From assembly GCA_913040765.1 (NCBI GenBank), contig CAJWIA010000008.1, positions 1 to 17,320 on the forward strand: a DNA stretch of 17,320 nt. Direction: 5' to 3'. The stretch comes from an uncultured Anaerolineales bacterium (lineage in GTDB: Bacteria; Chloroflexota; Anaerolineae; Anaerolineales; UBA11657). Positions 1-8,415 of the stretch are shown in pieces (position 1 is the first letter of the stretch; each line of letters starts with the position of its first letter). The notes beneath the pieces were generated by a model, which saw only the letters and a program-made list of their open reading frames with translations, was not told where the DNA came from and made no database searches. A program made the position numbers and the translations under genes.

Positions 1-19
1 GCAATTAGAATAATAAAAT

Positions 20-27
20 GGAGGTGA
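20..27 (+). promoter_or_regulatory. Strong Shine-Dalgarno site deciding an ATT start
   Basis: GGAGGTGA lies six bases (counted from the GGAGG core) before ATT at 31, but 27 bases before the first in-frame ATG at 52. The site sits where a ribosome binding site for an ATT start would be expected, and the peptide read from ATT restores the usual N-terminus of the cyclase family. The ATG at 18 overlapping this site opens only a five-codon frame ending at 35. Confidence 0.6.
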
Positions 28-30
28 CTC

Positions 31-678
31 ATTAATATAATCGATTTAACTATGCCATTTAGTCCATCAGTGACAGCTCTTGAAGGACATCCAAACATTT
101 CTATGGAGCCCATTACAACCCATAAAGCTGATGGGAGATCCAATACCAAGATTGTTTTCAGTATCCATACTAGTACTCACATCGATTCGCCACAGCATTT
201 TTACTCGGATGGAACCACTATTGATCAGATGGATCTAGGTATATTTTACGGAAAAACTTATGTGTGCGATCTACGTCAGATTGCTAAACCAGGACATCCA
301 CTTACAATAGACGACCTAAAAGCCGGAGGCCTGCCTAACGAAGATAAATTACGTAACAACCGAATACTGATGTACGCTGACTGGGCAGCAAGCAGATGGA
401 CAGGACCTGACCTATATAAAGGTAACATGTATCTATCTGAGGAGACTGCTCATTGGTTGGTGGGTACAGGGGTTGTAGCGCTAGCAATGGACTTTTCTGT
501 GGACGGACACTATCCTTATCCTTGTCACCAGATATTACTAGCCGCAGGTATACCGCTAATTGAAAACCTGATTAATATCGATCAAATTGGTAGCGCAGAA
601 TTTACTATGATTGCTTTACCACTGAAAATAGAAAAAGGTGATGGGGCACCCGCTCGAGTACTGGCTATTACTGACTAA
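31..678 (+). CDS. Cyclase family protein (kynurenine formamidase-like metal-dependent hydrolase)
   Basis: The protein belongs to the cyclase/arylformamidase superfamily (PF04199), metal-dependent hydrolases that cleave formamides, amides or lactone-like rings; the substrate here is unknown. Visible signatures are the metal-binding stretch STHIDSPQHF in the N-terminal third and the C-terminal signature with His before LLAAGIPLIENLINIDQI. Length (215 aa from ATT, 208 from ATG) fits the family. I place the start at ATT 31 because the codons between 31 and the first ATG at 52 encode INIIDLT, which matches the usual family start M-x-I-I-D-L-T, and a strong SD stands six bases upstream. The stop codon overlaps the next ATG by one base, so it is translationally coupled to the VOC gene. 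It may open a ring or hydrolyse an amide made by the enzymes downstream, but nothing fixes the substrate. Confidence 0.85.
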   Translation: MNIIDLTMPFSPSVTALEGHPNISMEPITTHKADGRSNTKIVFSIHTSTHIDSPQHFYSDGTTIDQMDLGIFYGKTYVCDLRQIAKPGHPLTIDDLKAGGLPNEDKLRNNRILMYADWAASRWTGPDLYKGNMYLSEETAHWLVGTGVVALAMDFSVDGHYPYPCHQILLAAGIPLIENLINIDQIGSAEFTMIALPLKIEKGDGAPARVLAITD

Positions 679-1094
679 TGAGCAAACTAAGACTTGACCA
701 TATAGGAATTGTTGTCAAAAATTTACACAAGACGGCAGCCGCATTTGAAAACGCTATTGGACTTCCATTAGAGGAAGTGGAAAACTACAAGGAAATACTA
801 AATATTGGGTTTGTTCCGGTTGGCTCAATGGACATTGAGTTTCTTGAGCCTACTACCTCGGAAGGATTAAATGCGGATTTTCTAAAAGACAATGGTGAAG
901 GGGTCCATCATATAGCATTTGAAGTTGAAGATTTAGACGCAGCAGTAGCTAATGCTGTCAGGAATGGGGTCCGAGTGCTTCTCGGTCCCACAGAAGGTGC
1001 TCGTGGTAAACGGATTGTATTTCTGGACGGCATTTCACTAGGAGGCACAATAGTGGAGCTATTAGAATCCCCCCAACCAACCGATCAACAATAA
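678..1094 (+). CDS. VOC-family protein, methylmalonyl-CoA epimerase-like
   Basis: This 138-residue protein has the vicinal-oxygen-chelate fold repeat of methylmalonyl-CoA epimerase. The start LDHIGIVV supplies a metal-binding His (residue 8), GEGVHHIAFEV the second (His78), and GGTIVELLE the C-terminal acidic ligand (about Glu127). The spacing and the GEG-HHIA block are typical of the epimerase, which interconverts the two methylmalonyl-CoA isomers. Its start ATG shares one base with the upstream stop and has no SD of its own, so it probably depends on coupling to the cyclase gene. No mutase or carboxylase of the propionate pathway is in the window, so a related VOC role (a glyoxalase- or dioxygenase-like step in the same catabolic operon) is equally possible. 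The fold is secure; the substrate is not. Confidence 0.8.
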   Translation: MSKLRLDHIGIVVKNLHKTAAAFENAIGLPLEEVENYKEILNIGFVPVGSMDIEFLEPTTSEGLNADFLKDNGEGVHHIAFEVEDLDAAVANAVRNGVRVLLGPTEGARGKRIVFLDGISLGGTIVELLESPQPTDQQ

Positions 1095-1104
1095 GGAGCC
1101 TGTC

Positions 1105-1902
1105 ATGGATCTACAATTACAAAATAAAGTCGTACTAGTCACTGGCGGAAGCAAAGGAATTGGCAAAGCTATAAGTCTAAGTCTATCTAAAGAAGGGTGC
1201 AAAGTAGCAATTTGTGCACGAGGAGAAGACCTTCTTATTAAAACAGCCTCTCTTATTCAAAACGAGACTGGCAATGAGGTTTTGCCAGTAGCTGCTGATC
1301 TAACTCAACCTACAGATGTAAAACTTATGACAGAAAATGTAATCTCTCATTTTGGACGCATTGATGTTCTGGTCAACAATGCTGGTAGTTCCCCAGGAGG
1401 TATTCTAGAGACCTTAACCGAAGAGGATTGGGCGCAATCGCTCCAGCTCAAATTTATGGGATATGTACGTTGCTGCAAAGAAATCATACCCCACATGCGA
1501 AAGCAAGGTGGTGGCAGAGTAGTCAACATTATCGGAAATGATGGGGTCAAATTTTCTTATTGGGAAATCACGCCCGGCGCTGCCAACGCGGCGGGTCAGA
1601 ACTTCACCTTATCATTAGCTGGACAATACGGAAAAGACAACATAACTTTTGTAGCAATAAATCCTGGTCCAGTAGAAACAGAAAGATGGGATGGGTTACT
1701 AGAAGCGATGGCTCGCGATCGTAACATATCCAAAGAAGAGGCCGATCGCCTATCTAAAGCAAGTATCCCATTGGGCCGCATCTGTACTCCTGAAGAGGTT
1801 GCTGATCTAGCCACGTTCATGGCATCTGATCGAGCCCACTTCATTAATGGTACGATGGTAGAAATAGATGGTGGTCAACGAAAAGCAATTATGGATACGT
1901 AA
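1105..1902 (+). CDS. SDR-family protein with atypical active site
   Basis: A 265-residue short-chain dehydrogenase/reductase. The N-terminus has the Rossmann cofactor motif TGGSKGIG (residues 13-20), then the structural NNAG (91-94), the NPGPVETE loop after strand six and the C-terminal IDGG. AAGGAG at 1093-1098 gives good SD spacing to ATG 1105. The catalytic region is unusual: where classical SDRs have Ser, then Y-x-x-x-K, this protein reads NIIGNDG and then EITPGAANAAGQNFTLSLA. Counting back from the LSLA anchor, Tyr becomes Pro157 and Lys becomes Asn161; no Y-x-x-x-K is present. It may therefore be a non-classical SDR with another reaction (lyase, isomerase or binding role), not a standard alcohol/ketone oxidoreductase. 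It closes the three-gene operon with the cyclase and VOC genes. Confidence 0.85.
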   Translation: MDLQLQNKVVLVTGGSKGIGKAISLSLSKEGCKVAICARGEDLLIKTASLIQNETGNEVLPVAADLTQPTDVKLMTENVISHFGRIDVLVNNAGSSPGGILETLTEEDWAQSLQLKFMGYVRCCKEIIPHMRKQGGGRVVNIIGNDGVKFSYWEITPGAANAAGQNFTLSLAGQYGKDNITFVAINPGPVETERWDGLLEAMARDRNISKEEADRLSKASIPLGRICTPEEVADLATFMASDRAHFINGTMVEIDGGQRKAIMDT

Positions 1903-1939
1903 TATTACCTAATTGTAAATAGCATAAGACCACAAAACA

Positions 1940-1945
1940 TATAGT
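1940..1945 (+). promoter_or_regulatory. Possible -10 box for the methyltransferase gene
   Basis: TATAGT lies 13 bases before ATG 1959, in a 56-base gap with no SD. If it is a -10 box, the transcript would carry almost no leader. No convincing -35 is visible, so this is weak. Confidence 0.25.
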
Positions 1946-1958
1946 ACGCAAACGTAAA

Positions 1959-2738
1959 ATGTCATCTATGATCAAGAATAAATTGTATCAACTCGTTGGA
2001 AAAACCTCGTACAAATGGGTTCGAGCCATTGTCACCTTGGTGTTAGTTCCTATTCCTATGCTTGTATTGTTTATATTATTAGTTGAGGCAACAACCGAAA
2101 GCATATTCTTTTTTGTTTTGTGGACAATAACATTCTATTTGATAATATTTACTTTATTAATAGTTTTTATAAAAGCAATCGACAGAAAGGTAGCACGTAG
2201 CCCTTTCTATTTTATAAAAAACTTACATATGACCTCTGGCGGTGCTTCACCGCCTTTAGTTGGAGCTGAAATTGGAGTTGCTAGCGGCACAAATGCTTCA
2301 AGGATATTGAAATTCCTGAACATGCAACAGCTAATATTGATTGACCCATGGGAAACAGCAATAGACAACAAAAACAATGACAATAATAAGAAATACTTAT
2401 TTCATAAAAATAGATACGAAACAACTTTAGCGAAGTTCTCTAACAACTCTAAGGTCAAGATAATCAAGGAGTTTTCTGTAGAGGCAGCAAAGATGTTTGA
2501 AGATCAATACTTTGACTTCATATACATTGATGGTGATCATAGCTACGAAGCAGTAATAAATGACCTATATGCATACTATCCCAAATTAAAAAGGTTTGGC
2601 GTTCTTTGCGGAGATGATTATGGACACCCTAGTGGTTTAGGAGTAATTCAGGCAGTTCAGGAATTTTCTATCGAAAAACAACTGCTGGTGAATTACAGGG
2701 AAGATAATCAATTTTGGATGATAAAGACTGCCTTATAA
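1959..2738 (+). CDS. Membrane-anchored class I SAM-dependent methyltransferase
   Basis: 259 residues in two parts. Residues about 21-43 and 47-71 form two hydrophobic membrane segments followed by a basic stretch, which places the rest in the cytoplasm. The C-terminal domain (about 100-259) is a Rossmann methyltransferase of the Methyltransf_24 type: motif I GAEIGVASGTNA (102-113), the strand LILIDPW with an acidic residue for the SAM ribose (Asp129), and IYIDGDHSYE (189-197), which is hallmark sequence for this family, often found in sugar, glycan or small-molecule methylation. No SD is visible before ATG 1959; ATG 1968 (Met4) is an alternative. It is more AT-rich than its neighbours, with many Lys, Asn and Ile codons, and has no evident functional link to either flanking operon. 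The substrate is unknown. Confidence 0.75.
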   Translation: MSSMIKNKLYQLVGKTSYKWVRAIVTLVLVPIPMLVLFILLVEATTESIFFFVLWTITFYLIIFTLLIVFIKAIDRKVARSPFYFIKNLHMTSGGASPPLVGAEIGVASGTNASRILKFLNMQQLILIDPWETAIDNKNNDNNKKYLFHKNRYETTLAKFSNNSKVKIIKEFSVEAAKMFEDQYFDFIYIDGDHSYEAVINDLYAYYPKLKRFGVLCGDDYGHPSGLGVIQAVQEFSIEKQLLVNYREDNQFWMIKTAL

Positions 2739-2796
2739 GCATACATTGCACAATTGGAAATGCGAATCCTAGCAATATGTAACCATCTGATATAAA

Positions 2797-2806
2797 TTGC
2801 TATACT
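2797..2806 (+). promoter_or_regulatory. Extended -10 promoter of the Mo-hydroxylase operon (leaderless candidate)
   Basis: TTGCTATACT contains the extended -10 form TGC-TATACT. Its last base is 10 bases before ATG 2817, so transcription would start at or within a few bases of the start codon. There is no SD before this ATG. The same TTGCTAT box recurs at 10331-10340 (- strand) and 10373-10382 (+ strand). The -35 is poor, as is common for extended -10 promoters. Confidence 0.45.
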
Positions 2807-2816
2807 AACTTTAATA

Positions 2817-5147
2817 ATGCCAACTTCGATCCTGTGTAATGAACAAATACCGCTGCTGCGCGGAGAAGGCCGTTACATAGATGACATTAAGTTTTCCGAT
2901 ATGCTCCATGTTGCATTCGTACGTAGTCCTTATGCACATGCACGCATCAACAATGTAGATACCGAAGTAGCCAAAAGGCAGCCTGGGGTCGTGGCTGTGT
3001 TAAGCGGCCTGGATATACATGCGGACATCCAGCCGATAAGACCACTACTGAAAAATTCTGGTTTTCAAGCCACCAACTGGCATGCTATTGCCTGGGACAA
3101 AGTACGTTACGTGGGCGAAGCAGTTGCAGTTGTTGTTGCTTCAGATCGGTACATTGCAGAAGATGCTGCCGAGCATGTTATTGTTGAGTACGAACCACTA
3201 CCAGTGATAGACTCAGCAGCAACCGGTATGCTAGCAGACTCTGCTCGTGTACATGACAACCTCAATAGCAATATCTTACTAGAAACACAGTCTGGGCTCG
3301 ATAAGGACGACACTGCATTTAAGAAGGGTGATATAAAAGTCAGAGCTAACTTCCGGCATCCACGAGTGACAGGAATACCAATTGAAAACTGTGGAGTAAT
3401 TGCAGACTATAGAGCGAATACAGATGAGCTAGTCGTTTGGTCATCAACCCAGATTCCCCATGTGCTACGTGATGCATTATGTGATTCGCTTGGAATATCA
3501 GCACACCAAATCAGAGTGGTTGCACCAGATGTTGGTGGTGGCTTTGGGACTAAAATGCAAGCTTTACCGGAAGAAATAGTCGTATCTCATTTAGCACGAT
3601 TATTACATCGTCCTATTAAATGGACGCAGGACCGCATGGAAAATATCAAGGCCAGTTTTCATGCTCGAGATGTGTTAGTTGAAGCAGAATTATCTGCCAA
3701 TATTGACGGAACTATAGTTGGAATGAGAGCCAAAGCAATATGTGATGTGGGCGCCTACAACTCATTTCCTCTCACCGCAGGTCTAGAGCCATTTACTATA
3801 GGTAGCGCACTCGCAGGTCCTTATGACTTTGAGTACTACTCCTACGAAGGTTATGCTGTTTCTACTAACAAGTGTCCAATGGGAGCATACCGGGGAGTCG
3901 GATTTGTGTTGGGGCCTATGGTGATGGAAGGACTACTAGATAAGTTATCTCAAAAGATAGGAATGGACCCTGCACTCTTGCGTAAGAAAAACTTGGCCCA
4001 ACCCACAGACTTTCCATTCAAAAGCCCTGCAGGACCAATCTATGATAGCGGTGACTATCCGGCATTACTAGATCTAGCACTCGAAGAATCAGACTATTCA
4101 GCTTGGCGAAATCTTCAATCTGAAGCCCGTAATGAAGGTAGGTTGCTAGGTATAGGTATGTCATGCTTCATCGAAATGACTGGCATGGGGCGCGATACCT
4201 ATCGCAAACGAGGAATGGTCAATGTACCTGCTTTTGATGCAGCTAGATTGCAAGTAGATCGCCATGGCCACCTAGAAGCATTTATTAGTACGCCGTCTCA
4301 GGGACAAGGTCAAAAAACAACCTTTGCCCAACTGATCTCTAGCACATTGGGTGCCCCACTTGATGACATTAAAGTTCATCTAGGCGATACAGCTACTACC
4401 CCTTACGGATCTGGAACATTTGCCAGTCGAAGTCTAGTAAGTGGCGGTGGAGCTCTGTTAAAAGCCGCTGAAATGTTACAGGACAAACTCGTTAGAATAG
4501 CAGCGGCTTACTGGCAGGTCGATAACAATGATCTGCAGTATGTTGACGGAAGAATATTTAACCCAAATCAAAGCTCAGAACATCTTAGTCTAAAAGACTT
4601 AGCTGATCTAGCCTATACTCCGTTTCAGGAACTACCACCTAGTGTTGAACCAGGACTCTCGGTGCATGTATCATACAACCCGCCTCCCGCTGTCAGTTCA
4701 TCCGCAGTACATATGGCATTAGTAGAAATAGACAAGAACACGTATGAGGTGAAGATCAAAGACTATGTTGTAGCTGAAGATTGTGGCACCAAGGTCAATC
4801 AAGCTATTGTAGAGGGACAGGTACGAGGAGGAATAACACAAGGTATAGGAATAGCATTATTGGAGGAGTTATCGTACGATAGTGAAGGACAATTGCTAAG
4901 CGGATCACTAATGGATTATCTTGTACCAGGAATATATGAAACACCTGCCATAAAAATAGTCAGCATGGAAACTCCTTCTCCGTGGAGTGTAGGAGGCTTC
5001 AAAGGAGTAGGAGAAAGTGGAACTATAGGAGCACCAGCTACAATCACCAACGCTATACTAGATGCATTAGAAGTATCAGCTCAAGATATACAGTTGCCGC
5101 TAACACCGGAGCGCATATTTAGATTGAAAAATAAGACAAAATCATGA
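2817..5147 (+). CDS. Molybdenum hydroxylase large (Mo-cofactor) subunit 1, xanthine dehydrogenase family
   Basis: A 776-residue catalytic subunit of the xanthine dehydrogenase/CO dehydrogenase (CoxL) superfamily, which hydroxylates heterocycles or aldehydes with water at a Mo-pterin centre. Seen: the N-terminal a/b-hammerhead opening RGEGRYIDDI and FVRSPYAHARI (about 15-44), the Mo-pterin loop DVGGGFGTK (about 238-246), AYRG (357-360) and the C-terminal GVGESG carrying the conserved active-site Glu (about 733). The CoxL loop with selenyl-Cys signature is absent, so this is not a true CO dehydrogenase. The usual IG....R.ED lead before the hammerhead is missing; an in-frame TAA at 2793 prevents a longer start. 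The gene is followed by a paralogous large subunit and single FAD and FeS subunits. The substrate is unresolved; the context suggests an N-heterocycle. Confidence 0.9.
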   Translation: MPTSILCNEQIPLLRGEGRYIDDIKFSDMLHVAFVRSPYAHARINNVDTEVAKRQPGVVAVLSGLDIHADIQPIRPLLKNSGFQATNWHAIAWDKVRYVGEAVAVVVASDRYIAEDAAEHVIVEYEPLPVIDSAATGMLADSARVHDNLNSNILLETQSGLDKDDTAFKKGDIKVRANFRHPRVTGIPIENCGVIADYRANTDELVVWSSTQIPHVLRDALCDSLGISAHQIRVVAPDVGGGFGTKMQALPEEIVVSHLARLLHRPIKWTQDRMENIKASFHARDVLVEAELSANIDGTIVGMRAKAICDVGAYNSFPLTAGLEPFTIGSALAGPYDFEYYSYEGYAVSTNKCPMGAYRGVGFVLGPMVMEGLLDKLSQKIGMDPALLRKKNLAQPTDFPFKSPAGPIYDSGDYPALLDLALEESDYSAWRNLQSEARNEGRLLGIGMSCFIEMTGMGRDTYRKRGMVNVPAFDAARLQVDRHGHLEAFISTPSQGQGQKTTFAQLISSTLGAPLDDIKVHLGDTATTPYGSGTFASRSLVSGGGALLKAAEMLQDKLVRIAAAYWQVDNNDLQYVDGRIFNPNQSSEHLSLKDLADLAYTPFQELPPSVEPGLSVHVSYNPPPAVSSSAVHMALVEIDKNTYEVKIKDYVVAEDCGTKVNQAIVEGQVRGGITQGIGIALLEELSYDSEGQLLSGSLMDYLVPGIYETPAIKIVSMETPSPWSVGGFKGVGESGTIGAPATITNAILDALEVSAQDIQLPLTPERIFRLKNKTKS

Positions 5148-5159
5148 TTTTGTACAAGC

Positions 5160-7511
5160 ATGGTAAGTTGTTTAGGCCAACACAACCTTATGAAAACTGA
5201 ACATTCCAAAGGCATTGGAGAGTCTATAAAGCGATTAGAAGACAAGCGTTTTCTGCAAGGCCAAGGTCATTATATAGATGATTTGCAATTGCCTGACATG
5301 CTACATGCCGCTGTGCTTCGCAGTCCTTATGCTCATGCCACAATCACAAATATAGACGTTAACTTCGCGCTTGAACAACCCGGTGTAGTTACCATATTGA
5401 CATTTGCAGATTTGCATTCCGTAAAACCAATACCAATACGACTAAATCCTTACGGATCACTTGAGCCATTTCTACAGTACCCGTTAGCCAACAACCGAGT
5501 ACGATATGTAGGCGACCCTGTCGCTTTGATAATAGCTCACAGCCGCTACCAAGCTGAAGATGTCTTAGAAAATATTGTTGTCCAGTATGACCCATTACCA
5601 GTCAATATAGATGCCGAAGACAAGGTGAGTTGTCCCTTACACCATGACGCAAAAGACAATGTAGCATCCAACTTCGTACAACAGAAAGGAGATGTGGTTG
5701 CAGCGTTTAGAAAGGCCGAGCATATCACTAAACTCCGATTTACCTCTGGGCGACATAGCGGCGTACCACTCGAAACGCGTGGCTTGATAGCCAACTATGA
5801 TGCAACCCAGGAAAAACTAAAAGTGTGGGGTCCTACCAAAGTAACTCATTTTAATCGTGGTGTACTTGCACACATGTTGGACATGGAAGAGCACACAATT
5901 GGAATGATAGAACCTGATGTGGGAGGAGGGTTCGGGGTACGCGGTGAATTCTATCCTGAGGACTATCTGATTCCATACGCAGCTCTTATGCTTAAACGCC
6001 CGGTCAAATGGATAGAGGATCGTCTAGAAAATCTGATGGCCTGTAATCATTCCCGAGAACAAATCTACGAGATGGAAATGGCACTCAAAAAAGACGGCAC
6101 CATCTTGGGAATAAAAGTTCTTTTGTCGAACGATCAAGGAGGTTATATTCGTACACACGGGATAATTGTACCCGAACTAAGCGCAGCAATATTTCCCGGT
6201 CCCTATCACATCCCTAATTATCGGTGTGAGGTTCGTTCAGTACTGACCAACAAGACACCTGCTGGAACATATAGAGCTCCGGGACGCTATGAATGTAACA
6301 CTAGTCGAGAGCGATTATTAGATCTTGCAGCGTCGGAACTCATGATAGACCCTGTCAAAATACGATCAATGAATCTCATACAACCTGAGGATATGCCTTA
6401 TGAGGTTGGCACCGAATCGTTGGGTGAGGATATTGTTTATGATAGCGGTGATTATCCCTTTGCATTACAGGAAGTAGTCCGCTTATCCAAATATGAAGAA
6501 AATCGTCATATTAACCATAATAACTTGTCCAACAAGAAGGTTGGGTATGGAATTGCCTGCTTTGTAGAAAAAACGGGCCTTGGCCCTTTCGAAGGAGCAC
6601 GAATAGAGATTGATCAAACTGGAGCCATAACAGTAAGCACCGGAGCTGCCAATGTTGGACAAGGCCTTGAGACAACATTGGCACAAATAGCATCATCTGT
6701 ACTTACAGTATCACCTGACTCAATTCAAGTATTACATGGCGACACTGACCTTATACCTTATGGAGTAGGTAGCTTTGCTAGCCGAGCTACCGTGATGGCG
6801 GGAAGTGCGGTTTACTATGCAGCTCAAAAAATCCGTAAAAAATTACTAAAGATAGCAGCTCACACTCTGAATTGTCAGGTTGAACAACTTATAATTAGCG
6901 ATGGGGATATTTGCGTGACCGACCATCAGGACAAGCGGTTAACCTTAGCACAGGTGGCTCAACAATCTAGTCCGCGAAATTGCCCACCGGATATAGAGCC
7001 AGGACTCGATTTCACACACTATTTCAGATGCAATCAAATGACATTCGCACATGGAGCTACTATAGTGAAGGTAGAAATAGATATTACAACATGCGCAATT
7101 GTTCCCAAGCACGTATGGATAGTCTATGACATTGGTAAAGCAATAAACCCACAAATGGTAAAGGGACAAATCGAAGGAGGAGCAGTACAAGGATTGGGTG
7201 GAGCCTTGCTAGAAGAATTCAAATATGACCCAAGTGGCCAACTAACAAGCGGGTCTTTCGTAGACTATCTCCTCCCTACAGCTACTGAGACACCCTTTCT
7301 GGAATCAAAAAGATTAGATAGATCACCATCCACCCTAAACCCGATACAAGTAAAAGGAGCAGGAGAATGTGGTATAGCCGGTATGGGAGGAGCTTTGGCC
7401 AACGCAGTGGCTGATGCCCTTGGTGATTCAGGTAGCAATGTCAATGTACTACCAATCACTCCTGAGAAAGTATGGCAATGGTTGACACCAATGCAAGACA
7501 AAACGAATTAG
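5160..7511 (+). CDS. Molybdenum hydroxylase large (Mo-cofactor) subunit 2, xanthine dehydrogenase family
   Basis: A 783-residue paralog of the preceding gene, clearly diverged from it. It keeps the full N-terminal lead IGESIKRLEDKRFLQGQGH, the hammerhead FLRSPYAHA-type segment (VLRSPYAHATI), the Mo-pterin loop DVGGGFGVRGE, TYRAPGRYE in the substrate/cofactor channel, and VKGAGECG with the active-site Glu (about 736). It lies only 12 bases after large subunit 1 and 25 bases before the FAD subunit, so all four genes look like one operon. The start is uncertain: ATG 5160 adds ten unusual residues (MVSCLGQHNL), while ATG 5190 (Met11) gives the usual family N-terminus; neither has an SD. Two different catalytic subunits served by one electron-transfer pair imply two substrates or a mixed complex. 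Confidence 0.9.
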   Translation: MVSCLGQHNLMKTEHSKGIGESIKRLEDKRFLQGQGHYIDDLQLPDMLHAAVLRSPYAHATITNIDVNFALEQPGVVTILTFADLHSVKPIPIRLNPYGSLEPFLQYPLANNRVRYVGDPVALIIAHSRYQAEDVLENIVVQYDPLPVNIDAEDKVSCPLHHDAKDNVASNFVQQKGDVVAAFRKAEHITKLRFTSGRHSGVPLETRGLIANYDATQEKLKVWGPTKVTHFNRGVLAHMLDMEEHTIGMIEPDVGGGFGVRGEFYPEDYLIPYAALMLKRPVKWIEDRLENLMACNHSREQIYEMEMALKKDGTILGIKVLLSNDQGGYIRTHGIIVPELSAAIFPGPYHIPNYRCEVRSVLTNKTPAGTYRAPGRYECNTSRERLLDLAASELMIDPVKIRSMNLIQPEDMPYEVGTESLGEDIVYDSGDYPFALQEVVRLSKYEENRHINHNNLSNKKVGYGIACFVEKTGLGPFEGARIEIDQTGAITVSTGAANVGQGLETTLAQIASSVLTVSPDSIQVLHGDTDLIPYGVGSFASRATVMAGSAVYYAAQKIRKKLLKIAAHTLNCQVEQLIISDGDICVTDHQDKRLTLAQVAQQSSPRNCPPDIEPGLDFTHYFRCNQMTFAHGATIVKVEIDITTCAIVPKHVWIVYDIGKAINPQMVKGQIEGGAVQGLGGALLEEFKYDPSGQLTSGSFVDYLLPTATETPFLESKRLDRSPSTLNPIQVKGAGECGIAGMGGALANAVADALGDSGSNVNVLPITPEKVWQWLTPMQDKTN

Positions 7512-7536
7512 ACAGTGTTATAAAATAGGAATAATT

Positions 7537-8415
7537 ATGAAACCAGCACCTTTTGATTATTATGATCCTGACAGTGTGGAAGAAGTCCTAGACCTGCTAC
7601 AGCAATATGGAGATGACGCCAAAATTCTAGCTGGTGGTCAAAGCCTGGGACCATTACTAAATATGCGCTTGTCAACACCTCAAATCATAGTTGATTTAAA
7701 TCGTGTCGCAGATTTAGAGTACTACAAATCAGATGGTACAGGCCTAAGAGTGGGTGCAATGACCCGACAAAGCACATTAGAAGATGATACTAACCTCAGA
7801 ACCACTCAACCCATTTTAGCCGCGTCAATCCCCTACATTGGACATCGATCTATTCGCAACCGCGGTACAGTTGGTGGTAGTGTTGCCCATGCCGACCCCG
7901 CAGCAGAATGGCCAGCTATAATGCTTGCATTAGATGGAACTATATTAATACGTAATACGACAGGTACAAGAACAGTGGATGCCAGTGATTTCTACATTTC
8001 AGCTCTAACCACTGACTTAAAACCTGATGAAATATTAGTAGAAATCCAATTGCCCAACTGGGTCAAAACATCCGGTTGGTCATTTATTGAATTTAGCCGC
8101 CGGCATGGTGATTTCGCAATACTTGGAGTAGCTACATATTTGACTATAGAAAATAGACGGTGCACTAAATCTCGTATAGCAATTATTGGAGGAGGACCAA
8201 TTCCAATTAGAACAAGCAAAGCAGAATCAATGCTCATAGGAGAAACAATAAGCGACGAACTCCTGAAGGACGTGTCAGAACAAGCCAGTAAAGAACTTGA
8301 TACAGATAGTGATATGCACGCCTCTGCGGATTATCGACGCTATCTCGCGTCAGTATTGGTCTCGTCCGCTCTACAAGAAGCAGCCGCTAGAGCTGGTGAA
8401 TCAGGAGGTCAATGA
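7537..8415 (+). CDS. Molybdenum hydroxylase FAD-binding medium subunit
   Basis: A 292-residue CoxM/XdhB-type subunit that takes electrons from the 2Fe-2S clusters and passes them to FAD. Seen: the N-terminal FAD pyrophosphate motif AGGQSL (32-37) followed by LLNMRL, the second FAD motif TVGGSVAHADP (111-121), and the C-terminal domain beginning near IAIIGGGPIPIR. AGGA at 7527-7530 is six bases before ATG 7537. The stop overlaps the start of the 2Fe-2S gene by four bases (ATGA), a sign of coupled translation. It is the only FAD subunit near two large subunits. Length and domain order are normal for the family. Confidence 0.93.
   Translation: MKPAPFDYYDPDSVEEVLDLLQQYGDDAKILAGGQSLGPLLNMRLSTPQIIVDLNRVADLEYYKSDGTGLRVGAMTRQSTLEDDTNLRTTQPILAASIPYIGHRSIRNRGTVGGSVAHADPAAEWPAIMLALDGTILIRNTTGTRTVDASDFYISALTTDLKPDEILVEIQLPNWVKTSGWSFIEFSRRHGDFAILGVATYLTIENRRCTKSRIAIIGGGPIPIRTSKAESMLIGETISDELLKDVSEQASKELDTDSDMHASADYRRYLASVLVSSALQEAAARAGESGGQ
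8403..8409 (+). promoter_or_regulatory. Shine-Dalgarno site of the 2Fe-2S subunit
   Basis: AGGAGGT lies inside the end of the FAD-subunit gene, just before ATG 8412. A second ATG follows at 8415, which has better spacing from this SD, so the true first codon may be either. Confidence 0.6.

Noticed and set aside
18..35. Five-codon frame ATG-GAG-GTG-ACT-CAT-TAA overlapping the SD of the cyclase gene
   Set aside because: Too short to support as a leader peptide; the ATG overlaps the SD itself and is probably chance.
2817..5147. True aerobic CO dehydrogenase large subunit
   Set aside because: The Cys-containing active-site loop typical of form I CoxL is not visible in either large subunit; general xanthine dehydrogenase-family naming is safer.
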